From: Kiritimatiellia bacterium
Lineage (GTDB): Bacteria; Verrucomicrobiota; Kiritimatiellia; RFP12; UBA1067
Assembly (NCBI GenBank): GCA_017405115.1
Contig: JAFRBA010000097.1
Location: 1 to 52,350, forward strand
Length of the DNA: 52,350 nt
Direction of reading: 5' to 3'
Made by a program: the position numbers and the translations under genes. A model generated the notes under the pieces. It did no database searches. It had not been told where the DNA came from and saw only the letters and a program-made list of their open reading frames with translations. Below, one piece after another: positions 26,477 to 37,000 of this stretch; position 1 is the first letter of the stretch; the number at the start of each line of letters is the position of its first letter.

Positions 26477-27339
26477 GGCGGCCGCCCCGCCGAGCGCATG
26501 TACTCGCGCGGAGACTTGCCGACTATCTTGCGGAAGGACTTCGAGAATGCTGATGAAGAGTTGAAGCCGCAGCGGGCGGCGAGTTCGGTCATGGAAACGT
26601 CGAGCTTGCGCGACGACAGCGCTCTCTTCGCCTTCATAACACGTGCGCGCAAAACATAGTCGTTCGGCGAGAGCCCGGTGTTGGACATGAAAAGCGTGTA
26701 GAATCGACTACGTCCGTAACCGGAAAGCGCGACAAGCTTTTCAACGGAGAAGTCCTCGGAAATATGATCGTCGATCCACTGGCGAATCTTGGGGATGACG
26801 TCATGCCCGATCGCCAGGGCCTCTGGTTCGTCAAGGATTCTGTACGTTTCGTGGATGAGGGCCGACGAGAGGACACGAAGGCGAATGAGCTGCTTTGTAT
26901 TCTTTGCGGACTCCAGGTTCATGGCATCCGAGAGATCGCGCAGGATTGCCGCCAGGCGCGGGGAGATGCGGCGGACGGTTGCGCCGCAGGATGAAATCTT
27001 CGCGAACATCTCGTCAAGCTCATTTGCGCTGAACGGGGTTCCCGACGGGCAGGCGGACGGGTTGGGGCTGAATATGACCCCGATGCGCGTCGCGGGCGTG
27101 GCGTTGTTGCCGAGGGCGCGGTGGACGGTTTTCGCTGGGATGATGCCGAAGCATCCGCCGATGACGCGGAGCGGTTCGTCGAAGCCTTCGACCTCCCATG
27201 TGATTTCGCCCTTGAGTACGTAGTGGATCTCGAGCCCTGAATGGCAGTTGCTGGAGATTGGGTACGACGAGTTGAGGTTCAGAACGCCGTAGCGCTGAAT
27301 CAGCGGAACTCCGAATCTTTTCCCCTTGAGATGGAACAT
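26461..27339 (-). CDS. AraC-family transcriptional regulator
   Basis: The 292-residue protein has an N-terminal cupin-like sensor domain (about 1-150; HSGLEIHYVLKGEITWEVEG, FGIIPAKTVHRALGN) and a C-terminal double helix-turn-helix (about 190-288; FSVEKLVALSGYGRSRFYTLF, then TELAARCGFNSSSAFSKSFRK and the terminal GKSPREYMR). That layout is typical of AraC regulators of sugar use. It is divergent from the seven-gene carbohydrate cluster starting at 27453 across a 113-base gap with overlapping promoter parts, so it most likely controls that cluster and perhaps itself. The effector is unknown. The 3' end overlaps glnS tail to tail by 16 bases. Its base composition looks more AT-rich than that of glnS. 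Confidence 0.93.
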   Translation of the reverse strand: MFHLKGKRFGVPLIQRYGVLNLNSSYPISSNCHSGLEIHYVLKGEITWEVEGFDEPLRVIGGCFGIIPAKTVHRALGNNATPATRIGVIFSPNPSACPSGTPFSANELDEMFAKISSCGATVRRISPRLAAILRDLSDAMNLESAKNTKQLIRLRVLSSALIHETYRILDEPEALAIGHDVIPKIRQWIDDHISEDFSVEKLVALSGYGRSRFYTLFMSNTGLSPNDYVLRARVMKAKRALSSRKLDVSMTELAARCGFNSSSAFSKSFRKIVGKSPREYMRSAGRPPYAGL

Positions 27340-27345
27340 GCGCGC

Positions 27346-27374
27346 ATTATACCATGCTTTTGTCTAATTGTCCA
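27346..27374 (-). promoter_or_regulatory. Promoter of the AraC gene
   Basis: On the minus strand TGGACA (27374-27369) and TATAAT (27351-27346) are 17 bases apart, with TGG extending the -10. The -10 ends six bases before the start codon at 27339, so a leaderless mRNA is predicted. Confidence 0.7.
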
Positions 27375-27380
27375 ATGGAC
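27370..27380. promoter_or_regulatory. Inverted repeat between the divergent AraC and cluster promoters
   Basis: GTCCAATGGAC is a perfect four-base-arm inverted repeat (GTCC, AAT, GGAC) that overlaps the -35 of the AraC gene and lies just upstream of the cluster promoter. It is a candidate regulator site; the arms are short. Confidence 0.35.
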
Positions 27381-27398
27381 GCATGGGCCGATTGGGTG

Positions 27399-27407
27399 TG
27401 TTATAAT
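27399..27407 (+). promoter_or_regulatory. Extended -10 promoter of the carbohydrate cluster
   Basis: TGTTATAAT (hexamer at 27402-27407) predicts a start near 27414 and a leader of about 39 bases. GAAAGGA at 27438-27444 is a good Shine-Dalgarno for ATG 27453. The -35 position lacks a consensus hexamer, as expected if an AraC-type activator is needed. Confidence 0.65.
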
Positions 27408-27452
27408 ACCCAATCATAAGCATTTGGTGCAATCAAAGAAAGGAACGAATCC

Positions 27453-30400
27453 ATGGCAAATGGAAAAGCAATGGCTGGAAAGCCGTATGCGGTAAATCCG
27501 CACTTGCGGTTAGAGAGGCGTGGGTATCTACTCATGGTGTTCGCGCTGATTCTGCCGCTGGCGATGTTCGCCGAGACGGTTGCACGTGCGATTGTCACAC
27601 TGGAACAGGGTTCGGTGTGGCTTTACGCGATCGACGAAGACGGCAACTGGGCGCAATCCCAGAAATTGGTCGATACGTACGACACCGTCTGCAGGAATCC
27701 AATGCATGCCGTATACAGAAACAGAATCGCATATGTCAGCGACAAACCCGGCTATGTACACAAATACAATCTGTCGGGAACTCGTCTTGGCGCGATAGAG
27801 TTGCCTGATTTCGATGCGGAAGGACTGGCAATTACGCCAAACGGCGACTTCCTGTTCGTGTCCGCCGGCTCAACGATCAAGAAGGTGGATCTTGCCGATG
27901 ATACGGTATCGGAGTTTTGCAATCTGGGCGGGAGCAGCCTGTTCAGGGACATGGAAATCGACGGCAACGGCCACCTCTACGTTGCCGACCGCGGCACGAA
28001 CAAGCTTCACATCTTCGACTACGCTTCGGAAGTAAATGCCAATGTGCCGACTTCGGTGGATTTTAATTTCTGCGAGGGCGTCGGCTGGAATCCAGTTGAG
28101 AATCTTGTCTATGTTGCCGGAAATGACAAGCAATGGGGCGTGTTCTATCCTGACGGGACGGTCCATACTCCGTTGACGACGGCAAGCACGGCCAATGGTT
28201 GGTGCACTGGGGTGGCTTGTGTCAATGGGCAGATGTATTTCGAGTCGTATTCCGGCAAGAAACTATATCGACTTGATGTTCAAGGCAACGACTTCATTGA
28301 GGTTGCCGGTGTTGATCACTCTCCTTCCGCCTTCAAGGGCTCCGATGTCTGCGCGGTCGTCGATGACAACTTCGAGAAGACGGAATGGTGCCTTGACGAC
28401 GCGAATGGCGCAGCCTGCTCGCAGAGTGATTCGGATGCTCCTCCGCTTCTGTTCAAGGGCGGTGTGCGCATGGCATCGGAAGGCGTTGTCAGCAATTGCG
28501 CGGTTTTCGCCTCGAACAGCAGTCGCATGTCGATAAGAGGTTCCTCTGGCTTCATTCCTGCGACGGGTGATTTCGCGGTCTTCTTCTGGGTCGGGCTGTC
28601 TTCCAAGTCGCAGATCGGGGACCCCAGGAACCTGCTGTCCAATGCCGTTGGTTCGGATGGCGACTTCGCATTGACGGCGGATGCCAATGGCGTCGTCAAT
28701 GCGCTTGGTCTCTCCTTCTGGCCGACCGGAGCCTTGGCTGCGGTTGAAATCAACACGACCGCCATAGTGGCGGACGGCAGCTGGCATCATGTCGGCGTTG
28801 TTCGCCATGGCACCTCGCTGGAGCTTTGGATGGATGGCGAACGCCTCGGACTTGCAACGGTGGCTGCAGGCGATGCGATCGCCGCAGGTCGGGACTGGTG
28901 CTTTGGTTCCACGGGAGATGGCCTTGCCGGATTCGCCGGCATCGGCACATTCTACGACGAGGTGATGTTTACCGACGATCCGCCGACGGTAAAGTCCGAC
29001 ATCGCGCAGGTGTTTTCGGGGGATGTCCGCCCGCAGACGGCGCCCGTACTCCCGCCAGCTCCGGTGGCCGATCCGATGCCCGCTTCGCTTGGCGTGGAGA
29101 TTGACCATGTTTTCGCGAATGAAGCGGCGTTTTCAATGCCTTCGCTCCTGATTGCCGCAAACGGCGATTTTTATGTTGCATGCGGACGCGGAAACGGAAT
29201 CTGCGATGCCGACTACACAACGTCTGTCTACCGATCAGGCGACGATGGCGTCAGCTGGACGACATTTGCCAGCTTGCAGGCTTCGTCGGTCTCCTTGTTT
29301 GAGCAGGACGGAACACTTTGCGCGGTGGGCATGAAGGCCGGACTCGGATATCCGGCAAGTGCACGGACTTTCGCGGTCTGGACGGCGGATGCCGGCGGCA
29401 ACTTCATCGAATCGACAAACGTTGTCGCGTCAATGGACTGCAAATTGATGCCTTCGCCGGTCGTCGTGGCCACAGGAATCGGCGGCAAGCTTCAGATAGT
29501 ATTGGCTGTCGTCGGCGACAACGCCGGGACGGCGACTCCGGCGCAAGTGCGTTTTGATGTCGATGGCCATGAGTTCAGGGACGGATGGTTCTCGGCCAGG
29601 ACGGACCGCGGGTTCGTGTCGTCAGGCAAATACACGACGTTCGCCGACGTGCTCGGCGGCAACGTCATGCCAAGTGGCGTCAATTTCGTCACGATGTATC
29701 CGGTGATCGATCGCGCTTCGCCGTATCCGGAGATCATGGTTGGGCCTGAGCGCGTGGCATATCAGAACGTGTTGGGCAACGGCAATTGGAGCCGTTTCCG
29801 CTACAATCAGTTCCGTGGCGGGGCGAAGCCGTTCAACGTCCGGCGCGACGAAGAATCGTCCATGTACTATGCCGTGACGGTCCCGTCCACCAATCGCTCC
29901 GAACTCGTTTCCGCGAACGCGGAGGACGTGGTCGGCACCCTGGCGCTCTACGCCTCTCCCAATCCGGAGATGATGGCATGGTACCCGTGCGGAGTTATTG
30001 ACGCATCTGCCGTATATGGCTTTGCCGCGCCGGCATTTGCCTTTGACGGCGACGATCTTGTGATAGCCTGCGCCGTGTCCGCGCCCGACGGCTGCGGCGT
30101 TCGTGCCCGGACGGCGGCGAATTATCTGTCTTTCCGCAGAGTCGCGGATTTCCGCGCACGATATGCGCCGCAGCTTCCTGCCTTGGGCAATCGTACGCGT
30201 GCGTACATGGCAACCGAGAGGTTCATAATGAAGTATTACCGCACACCCGACGGAGAGTGGCAGTCGGACGGCGTTCTGGTGAACGACTTGAAGGAGATGT
30301 ACAACATCACCTCGGCCGCCGATATCCAGATTCGCGGCAATCGGCTGTTCTTGCTGTCGGAGAGTTCAAGAACGTTCTATGCACTTGACGTCGCGGGGCG

Positions 30401-31016
30401 GCTGCTCTCCACTTATACCGGGCCGGCCGGAATTCAGGCGACGGGCATGGACGTGTCGGCGGATTGTTCCCGTGCGCTGGTCGCCTGTGGGGCGAATGGA
30501 GTCTACGAGGTTGACCTGTCCGACAATTCCTGGCGTCAGATTCTCGCCGTTGGCGGCAACTTGGGCAACCCGCGAGACGTTGCCATTCTGCCGGACGGAG
30601 GTTTCCTGGTCACAGATTACCAATGGGGTAGCCATTATACCTTGCGGTACGATGCCTCGGCGACGTCATCCACGGTGCTGAATGTCGACACGACGGGGTA
30701 CTTTACCGGCGCGACGGTCTCGCCTTCCGGCGAGTGGGGGTTCTTCGGGAGGGTGTATGGCGGCGTTTACCGGGTGAACCTTGCCGACAACACCTGTACT
30801 ACGATGCGCGACAACATAAGCGGAAATCCGTTTTTGGCATCGTATTTCATGTCCTGCGGAGACGGCAAGCTTCTCGTGTCCTCGAAATCCGGGGCCAATT
30901 GGGCATATGACTTCGCGACAGGAGCGGCGAGTGCGCCGTTTGTGGAGCATGATGGCTTGAGTGGCATTGCGATCTACGAATATGTGGCGCCTGGGTTCAT
31001 GTTGCTGTTCAAGTAG
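27453..31016 (+). CDS. Large secreted beta-propeller / LamG / BNR-like protein
   Basis: The protein has 1187 residues. A long N-terminus ends in a hydrophobic segment (YLLMVFALILPLAMFAETVARA, about 28-50) that probably acts as a signal. Residues 50-310 look like an NHL or SMP-30-type beta-propeller (GLAITPNGDFLFVSAG, DMEIDGNGHLYVADRGTN). Residues about 340-530 are a LamG jelly-roll (FAVFFWVGLSS, GSWHHVGVVRHGTSLELWMDG). Residues about 550-930 look like a six-bladed sialidase-type propeller with an Asp-box-like SGDDGVSWTTFAS. Residues 930-1187 form another propeller-like region (GLSGIAIYEY at the end). No catalytic residues could be assigned. It is the first gene of the AraC-linked cluster. A role in binding or recognising a glycan at the cell surface is inferred. 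Confidence 0.7.
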   Translation: MANGKAMAGKPYAVNPHLRLERRGYLLMVFALILPLAMFAETVARAIVTLEQGSVWLYAIDEDGNWAQSQKLVDTYDTVCRNPMHAVYRNRIAYVSDKPGYVHKYNLSGTRLGAIELPDFDAEGLAITPNGDFLFVSAGSTIKKVDLADDTVSEFCNLGGSSLFRDMEIDGNGHLYVADRGTNKLHIFDYASEVNANVPTSVDFNFCEGVGWNPVENLVYVAGNDKQWGVFYPDGTVHTPLTTASTANGWCTGVACVNGQMYFESYSGKKLYRLDVQGNDFIEVAGVDHSPSAFKGSDVCAVVDDNFEKTEWCLDDANGAACSQSDSDAPPLLFKGGVRMASEGVVSNCAVFASNSSRMSIRGSSGFIPATGDFAVFFWVGLSSKSQIGDPRNLLSNAVGSDGDFALTADANGVVNALGLSFWPTGALAAVEINTTAIVADGSWHHVGVVRHGTSLELWMDGERLGLATVAAGDAIAAGRDWCFGSTGDGLAGFAGIGTFYDEVMFTDDPPTVKSDIAQVFSGDVRPQTAPVLPPAPVADPMPASLGVEIDHVFANEAAFSMPSLLIAANGDFYVACGRGNGICDADYTTSVYRSGDDGVSWTTFASLQASSVSLFEQDGTLCAVGMKAGLGYPASARTFAVWTADAGGNFIESTNVVASMDCKLMPSPVVVATGIGGKLQIVLAVVGDNAGTATPAQVRFDVDGHEFRDGWFSARTDRGFVSSGKYTTFADVLGGNVMPSGVNFVTMYPVIDRASPYPEIMVGPERVAYQNVLGNGNWSRFRYNQFRGGAKPFNVRRDEESSMYYAVTVPSTNRSELVSANAEDVVGTLALYASPNPEMMAWYPCGVIDASAVYGFAAPAFAFDGDDLVIACAVSAPDGCGVRARTAANYLSFRRVADFRARYAPQLPALGNRTRAYMATERFIMKYYRTPDGEWQSDGVLVNDLKEMYNITSAADIQIRGNRLFLLSESSRTFYALDVAGRLLSTYTGPAGIQATGMDVSADCSRALVACGANGVYEVDLSDNSWRQILAVGGNLGNPRDVAILPDGGFLVTDYQWGSHYTLRYDASATSSTVLNVDTTGYFTGATVSPSGEWGFFGRVYGGVYRVNLADNTCTTMRDNISGNPFLASYFMSCGDGKLLVSSKSGANWAYDFATGAASAPFVEHDGLSGIAIYEYVAPGFMLLFK

Positions 31017-31032
31017 GGAAAGTGCGTTTGAG

Positions 31033-32283
31033 ATGATGCGCGCAGGGTTTATGACGGTGCTTCATGCCCTTGTCTTGCTGACGGCGGCGGTGTGCCGTGC
31101 GTCGGAACTGCCTTCCGGCGACATCGTGGTCTACAAGCCAGAACGTGAAAAGCGCACAGAGCATGAAGTCGGGTGCGACTACAACGACCATTTCCACGTC
31201 TTGTGGGATGCCGGGCGGAGGGCGTACTACGCTTTCTGGACGCAAGGTTCCTGGGAGGGCGCCGGCGATCATCATGTCGTGTTCTCCAAGAGCACTGATC
31301 GTGGCAAGAGCTGGACTCCGCCGCGCATACTGGCGGGGTCGGAAGTGCGGAGCACCCGGAAGTTCGACGCCAGCTGGCAGCAGCCCATGCTTGCAAAATC
31401 CGGTCGATTGTATGTCCTGTGGAACCAGAAGATTCGCAGAGCCTGGCCGAACGAGGTGTTGTGCGGTTTCTATTCTGACGATGGAGGGGAGACTTGGAGC
31501 GCTCCCGACCTCGCGCCGGCGCCGCGCTCTTCCATTTCGCCACATGTGACCTTCCCCGACCCCTGGATCAACTGGCAGCGCCCGTTGCGCCTGGGCAGGG
31601 ACGGACGTTACTTTGCCCCAAGTTCCCGCGACGATGCGACCGTTGAGTTCTGGGTGTTCGACAACCTCGACGAGAACCCAGAGATCAGTTCACTTCGGAT
31701 AACTCTTGCCATGGCGGACGGCAAGGCGATCGGCGTTCGGGACATGGCTGAGAAGGCCGTTTACACGCCGCGAGAAGGGTTGCCGACGCTGGAAGAGGCC
31801 AGTGTGGTCAAGTTGCCGGACGGCCGGCTTTTCGCTTTGATGCGGTCAACGACAGGGCACCCTGTATGGACGGTGAGCTCGGATCTCGGAGCGCATTGGA
31901 CTGCGCCGAGATTTCTGCGCGACCATGACGGAGGTCGGCCTTTTCTGCATCCGCGTTCGCCATGTCCAATATACGACTGGCGTGGCCCAGAAGCGGGCAG
32001 CGGTCGATATCTTGCTTTCGTGCACGGAACATTTGACTTCGGCGACACAAAATCGGCATGGCAGAATCGCGGTCCGGTATACTTGATCGCAGGCCGGTTC
32101 GTTCCCGGTGCAGAGCAGCCGATTGCATTCTCCAGGCCGAGACTGTTCCTTGACCGCAAGCGGGGCAATGCGTTCTACACGAGCTATACGGTTGCCGATG
32201 GTGTAGGCATCCTGTGGTATCCGGATTGCAAGCACGACCTGCGCGGCCGCGTAATCGGCCCTGAATGGATGGACGAACCGTAA
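31033..32283 (+). CDS. Secreted sialidase-like protein with Asp boxes (BNR repeats)
   Basis: The 416-residue protein starts with a signal peptide (MRAGFMTVLHALVLLTAAVCRA). It has at least three Asp-box motifs of the S-x-D-x-G-x-x-W type: STDRGKSW, SDDGGETW and SSDLGAHW. This is the fold of exo-alpha-sialidases (GH33) and related BNR proteins. The arginine triad expected of GH33 cannot be assigned with confidence, so an active sialidase is not proven; many Asp-box proteins in polysaccharide clusters act on other sugars. I start at 31033 (MMRAGF), since the longer open frame from 30961 overlaps the previous gene; ATG 31036 is equally possible. The next gene begins 12 bases after the stop. Confidence 0.75.
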   Translation: MMRAGFMTVLHALVLLTAAVCRASELPSGDIVVYKPEREKRTEHEVGCDYNDHFHVLWDAGRRAYYAFWTQGSWEGAGDHHVVFSKSTDRGKSWTPPRILAGSEVRSTRKFDASWQQPMLAKSGRLYVLWNQKIRRAWPNEVLCGFYSDDGGETWSAPDLAPAPRSSISPHVTFPDPWINWQRPLRLGRDGRYFAPSSRDDATVEFWVFDNLDENPEISSLRITLAMADGKAIGVRDMAEKAVYTPREGLPTLEEASVVKLPDGRLFALMRSTTGHPVWTVSSDLGAHWTAPRFLRDHDGGRPFLHPRSPCPIYDWRGPEAGSGRYLAFVHGTFDFGDTKSAWQNRGPVYLIAGRFVPGAEQPIAFSRPRLFLDRKRGNAFYTSYTVADGVGILWYPDCKHDLRGRVIGPEWMDEP

Positions 32284-32294
32284 GGGATGAAACC

Positions 32295-34082
32295 ATGAAG
32301 AATCTGCATGCGTCAAAGGCCATGGCAGTATGTGCCGTTTCCGTCCTGTTGTCGACAGCGACCGCTGCGCGTGACGCGTCACGCGCCTGCGCCCCGCAGT
32401 CGCGCGGCGAAACGGCCTGGTGGATAGGGCGTCATTCGGAGAAGCTGGCCGAGATTGCCGCTCGCAAGGACTTCAACGTCGTATTTCTTGGTGATTCGAT
32501 CATGCACTACTGGGAGGGGCACAAGGAGAACTGGACGAAGTGGATGGGAGGCTCCGGTTACAATGTGCTGAACTTGGGCTTTTCCGGCGACAAGACCGAG
32601 AATGTCATGTGGCGCATCGCCAACGGCGAGCTTGACGGCTATCGGGCAAAGGTGTTTGTGCTGATGATCGGCACGAACAATGCCGGACATCTCAGGGAGC
32701 TTGACGAGCCTGCGTCCAACGTTGCCGCAGGCGTCAAGTCGATTCTCGACGCGATAAGGGAGAGGCAGCCGCAGGCGAAAGTCATCCTTTGTGCGATCTT
32801 GCCGCGTGGCAAGAAGGAGGATTTTGCGGGCAATGTGCCATGGCGAAACATCGAGGCGAACGTCCTGATCCGCAGGTTCTGCGACGGCGAGAATGTCATA
32901 TGGTGTGATTTTGGTAATCAGTTCCTCGGCGCCCGGGGAACTGTCGACGCGCACCTGCTGCCAGACGGTCTTCATCCGTCGGATGCCGGGTACGATGTCT
33001 TTGCGGCGTCGGTTCTCCCGCTCGTCGACAAGATCCTTGGCATGGGAGGGAATCCCTTGAGGTATGATGTCCGAATGAATGCGCAGAACGGGAACCCTGG
33101 AGACGAGCAGTACGACTGGCGCGATGGAACCCGGCTCTGGCTTGAAGGCAAGGCATTCCCCAACACGCTCATGCCATACGACCGTCTGCCGCCTGAGGCC
33201 AAGGACACCGTGGGCAAGGGGGTGTGGGAGCTGAGCCGCTGTCCGTCCGGCATGGTTTTGCGCTTTCGCACCGATTCGCGGGGCTTTCGCATACGCTGGC
33301 GTGTCAAGAACGAGCCCCTCGACGGACTTAACATCTCTTCGTGCGGGAAAAGCGGAATCGATGTCTACCGCTATTCGCCTGCGGGAAGCCGGTTCATCAA
33401 GGCCGGGCTTGTCGCCTCGAAGGCCGGAAGCGTGGATGTTCCGGTCTGGAACTCCGGGATGATCGACTATCTCGTGAATCTGCCGGCGTACAACCAGCTT
33501 CTGTCGGTCGAGGTCGGATTCATGAAGGGGGCGAGGGTTGAACCGCCGGCAATGCGGGCAAGCGGTGTCGTCAAGCCGGTTGTCTTCTACGGCACTTCAA
33601 TAACCCAGGGAGCGTCGGCATCGCGTCCGGGGCTGGGTTATGTGAACCTGATCGGACGCCAGCTTGACGTGCCGGTGGTCAACATGGGCTTTTCGGGGAA
33701 CGGGAACATGGGCGGCGACATGGTGGACTACATCGCCAGGATCGACGCCAGTTGCTATGTGATAGACACGCTCTGGAACATGTCGGAGGCGCTTGTCAGG
33801 GACCGATACGGAAAATTCGTCGAAGCGCTCAAGTCCAGACGGCCAGGCGTGCCGATCGTACTGGTCGGAATGAGCAATGTCTACAATCGGACGCCTAATC
33901 CCAAGGACGGGATCGTGAAGTCGATCGCGGAAGGCCTCGGGCTTGCGTTCGTGTCTCCTGCGCAACTGTATGTCAATGACTCCGAGGGGTCAATTGACGG
34001 ATGCCATCCGAACGACTATGGCATGATCTGCATTTCCCGTGGCATCGGGGCGGCCGTAAGGAAGGAGATGAAGCTGAAATGA
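32295..34082 (+). CDS. Tandem SGNH/GDSL esterase, secreted
   Basis: The 595-residue protein has a signal peptide (MKNLHASKAMAVCAVSVLLSTATAA). Domain 1 (about 30-250) is an SGNH hydrolase: VVFLGDSIMHYW (nucleophile about Ser68), NLGFSGDKTENVMWRI, LMIGTNNAG and DGLHPSDAGYDVF for the Asp/His pair. A jelly-roll-like region (about 270-420) follows. Domain 2 (about 420-595) is an SGNH_3-type esterase: VVFYGTSITQGASASRPG (nucleophile about Ser433), NMGFSGNGNMG, and DGCHPNDYGM. Both domains retain complete catalytic motifs. Such enzymes typically remove O-acetyl groups from carbohydrates, including sialic acids or xylan; the substrate here is unknown. AAGGGA lies ahead of ATG 32295, which I prefer over the upstream in-frame codon at 32265. 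The stop overlaps the next start by four bases. Confidence 0.88.
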   Translation: MKNLHASKAMAVCAVSVLLSTATAARDASRACAPQSRGETAWWIGRHSEKLAEIAARKDFNVVFLGDSIMHYWEGHKENWTKWMGGSGYNVLNLGFSGDKTENVMWRIANGELDGYRAKVFVLMIGTNNAGHLRELDEPASNVAAGVKSILDAIRERQPQAKVILCAILPRGKKEDFAGNVPWRNIEANVLIRRFCDGENVIWCDFGNQFLGARGTVDAHLLPDGLHPSDAGYDVFAASVLPLVDKILGMGGNPLRYDVRMNAQNGNPGDEQYDWRDGTRLWLEGKAFPNTLMPYDRLPPEAKDTVGKGVWELSRCPSGMVLRFRTDSRGFRIRWRVKNEPLDGLNISSCGKSGIDVYRYSPAGSRFIKAGLVASKAGSVDVPVWNSGMIDYLVNLPAYNQLLSVEVGFMKGARVEPPAMRASGVVKPVVFYGTSITQGASASRPGLGYVNLIGRQLDVPVVNMGFSGNGNMGGDMVDYIARIDASCYVIDTLWNMSEALVRDRYGKFVEALKSRRPGVPIVLVGMSNVYNRTPNPKDGIVKSIAEGLGLAFVSPAQLYVNDSEGSIDGCHPNDYGMICISRGIGAAVRKEMKLK

Positions 34083-37000
34083 GTCGGAAGTCGATGGTCT
34101 TTGTCTGCGTAGCATTGGCGTCGTTGACGGCCTGTGCGATGCAGGGTGATTGTCATGTCTGGTTCAAGTTCCGCAGGACGGGGGAAAAGCCGGCAGGATG
34201 GGTTCCGCCAATGAACGAGCGCTTCTGGGGGCAGTGGAACGACCTCAACTTCGAGCGCAAGGGCGGAGAGAATCTCATCATGCTCAATGCCAGATGGCAG
34301 AAGGAGCTTCCTGATCTTGTGGATGTCGACGGATCGCTCAGGATGTCGGCGCCGCAGGGCTACGAATACGGCGGCGACTACGAGGCCGACATGTCCGCTT
34401 CGCTTCCTGGCGTGCCGCAGTTCGAGCGCATGTCGTTCAACAATCCGGACATCACCGTGCCGGTCGGCGTTGGACTGACATGTTGTCCGATCATCTGCGA
34501 TTTCGACGGAGACGGGGTGGATGACATCCTGCTCAGCTGCGAGTGCCGACGATGGAACAACACGCATTTTTTCCGGAATCTCGGCCGAAAAGGCGAGGCG
34601 TTTCCGACGTTCGACAAGGGAGTAAACGTCGGGGTGTCTGGCCGTTATCCGGTTCAGACGTCTTTCAACGGTGACAGGTTCATAGCCGCCGGCCGTCATG
34701 TCTATCGCGGCTTTGAGACCAACGTCTTCAGGGTCTCCACGGTCTATGGACAGCTGCCGGACGGGCGCGAAGAAGGCGGGGTCAACGAAATGACGTTCAC
34801 CTACGCGGATTTCGACGGCGACGGCAAGGACGAACTTGTGGTCTCCGGCGACATCTGGCGCAATATCAGCTGGGACGACGCATATGACAGCCATGGAGTA
34901 TGGACCGGCGGACATCTCAAGGGCTGGACTTGGATCGCGAAAAACCGGCATGGCGACCTGCGGCTCTGGGACCGGCCGGTGAAGCTCTGCGACATCGAAG
35001 GAAATCCGCTTACGACAGACGGGCCGCCGAGGGCCATGTTCGAGGACTTCGACGGCGATGGCGATCTCGACATGATCGGCGGATGCTTCTACAATGAGTT
35101 CACCTACTTCGAGAACATCGGCAGCCGCAGGGAGCCGAAGTATGCGCCGGGGCGGCGGCTCGCCGACTCCGACGGGAATGTGCTTGCGGTTGACTCGCCG
35201 CTGATGACGCCTATTGCATTCGACTGGAACCGCGACGGCAAGCCCGACATAGTGTGTGGCGACGAAGCCGGCTATGTTTCGTATCTGGAAAACACCGGAC
35301 TCACGAAAGACGGAGGGCCTGTGTTCAAGCCGGCCAGATATTTCCGGCAGAAGGCCGACGGGTTGAAATACGGGGTCTTGTCCACCCCCGTCGCCGTCGA
35401 CTGGGATGGTGACGGCGACCTTGACTTCATAGCCGGAAACGCCGCCGGCTACATCGGATTCATAGAAAATCTCTCCGGCCCCGGAGTTGAGCGACCGAGG
35501 TTTGCCGCGCCGGTCGCGTTGTCCTGCGAGCTGCCGGCAGATTCGGAGCTGCGGCACCCGGATGTGTCCAACCGTCGCCATACCATTATCTCGCTCAATC
35601 CGTTCAGGGTCGTGGCCGGACCCTGCGGATCCATTCAGGGTCCAAGAGAGCGCATGTGGGGATATGTATGCCTTTCCGTCGCCGACTGGGACGGGGACGG
35701 TCTCTACGACATCATGATCAACAACACGCTTGGACGCATTTTCTGGTTCAGGAACATCGGCACCCGCACGAAGCCGCGTCTTCAGGGACCGCTCGATGTG
35801 GAGGTCGAGTGGGGAGGTGCTCAGCCTGCGCTTGAATGGGGATGGATGAGGCCGGACAACATGGAAAACCCCAAGTCGATCCTGACGCAGTGGCGCACCA
35901 CCCCCGTAATGACCGATTGGGACGGGGACGGACTTGTCGATATCCTACTCTCGGATACCAAGGGCCAACTCTGTCTGTGGAGGCGTGGCAAGCGTTCCGA
36001 CGGTTCCCTCTTCCTGAATCCGCCGGAACGGGTGTTCTGCCACGAGGATGGCCGGCCGTTCGTCCTCAACAGTGCCAAGAAGGGCCATTCCGGACGCCAG
36101 AAGCTTTGCGTTGTGGACTGGGACGGAGACGGCAAGATGGACATCATGCAAAACTCCAACAACGCCAGATGGTGGCGGCAGGTCGGGAAGCGCGGCGGGA
36201 AGTGGTATTTTCGCGACATGGGTTCTGTCGCTCCAAACTGGATTCAATGGCATACGACATCGCCATGCGCGGCGGACTTCAACAATGACGGCATTCCGGA
36301 TCTGGTGTGCACTGGCGAAGACGGATTCTTCTACTATCTGCGCAATCCACGCACGATTCTGGCGGAGGCCGAGCGTGAATGGAAGGAGCCGACCGTGTCC
36401 GCAAGGAAGAACCTTCTTGCAAATCCCTCGTTTGAGCGATTCTCAAAGGACGGATCGCCGGACGGATGGACGGTGAAGCTGTACAATGGCGCCAATCCAT
36501 TTGCCGCTGCGCATGGATATGGCGTCAATGGCTCCGGCGGCGTCAGGTACAAAAACGACGACCTTTCTTCGTTCGCCGCGCTGAAACAACGCATCAAGGT
36601 CAAACCCGGTAGCATATATTCATTCGAATGCATGATTCGTCCCGAAGGCCTGGAATGCAGGGACGAGGGAGCGGTCAGCACGATAGAGTGGCACGATGCC
36701 GGCGGAAGGCGTCTGGGTGGCACCGGCGTTCCCAATGCCGGCATTCGCGGCACGGAGAAGCGGTTCGTTCCCTCTCGTCCGCGCCGGACGCCGCGTCTTC
36801 CCGCCAACGCAGTCTCGGCGGAGGTCTCCATATATGTCAACTCCGGGTCGAAAGGTGTCTGTCATATCGACGACGCATGCTTCTGGGAGTCCACCCCGGC
36901 GCCGGTGGACGAGCTTGTGAGCGATGCCTACCGCGACATGGCCGATTCAGGCGAAGTGTCGTTTGTCGCAGGGCTAGACCTTGAAAGTTCCGGGATTTCC

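Noticed and set aside
27453..34082. A complete sialic-acid catabolic locus
   Set aside because: Only an Asp-box protein, esterase and SSS porter fit; no nanA-type lyase, nanK, nanE or nagAB is present, and the aldolase is of the HpcH/HpaI class.
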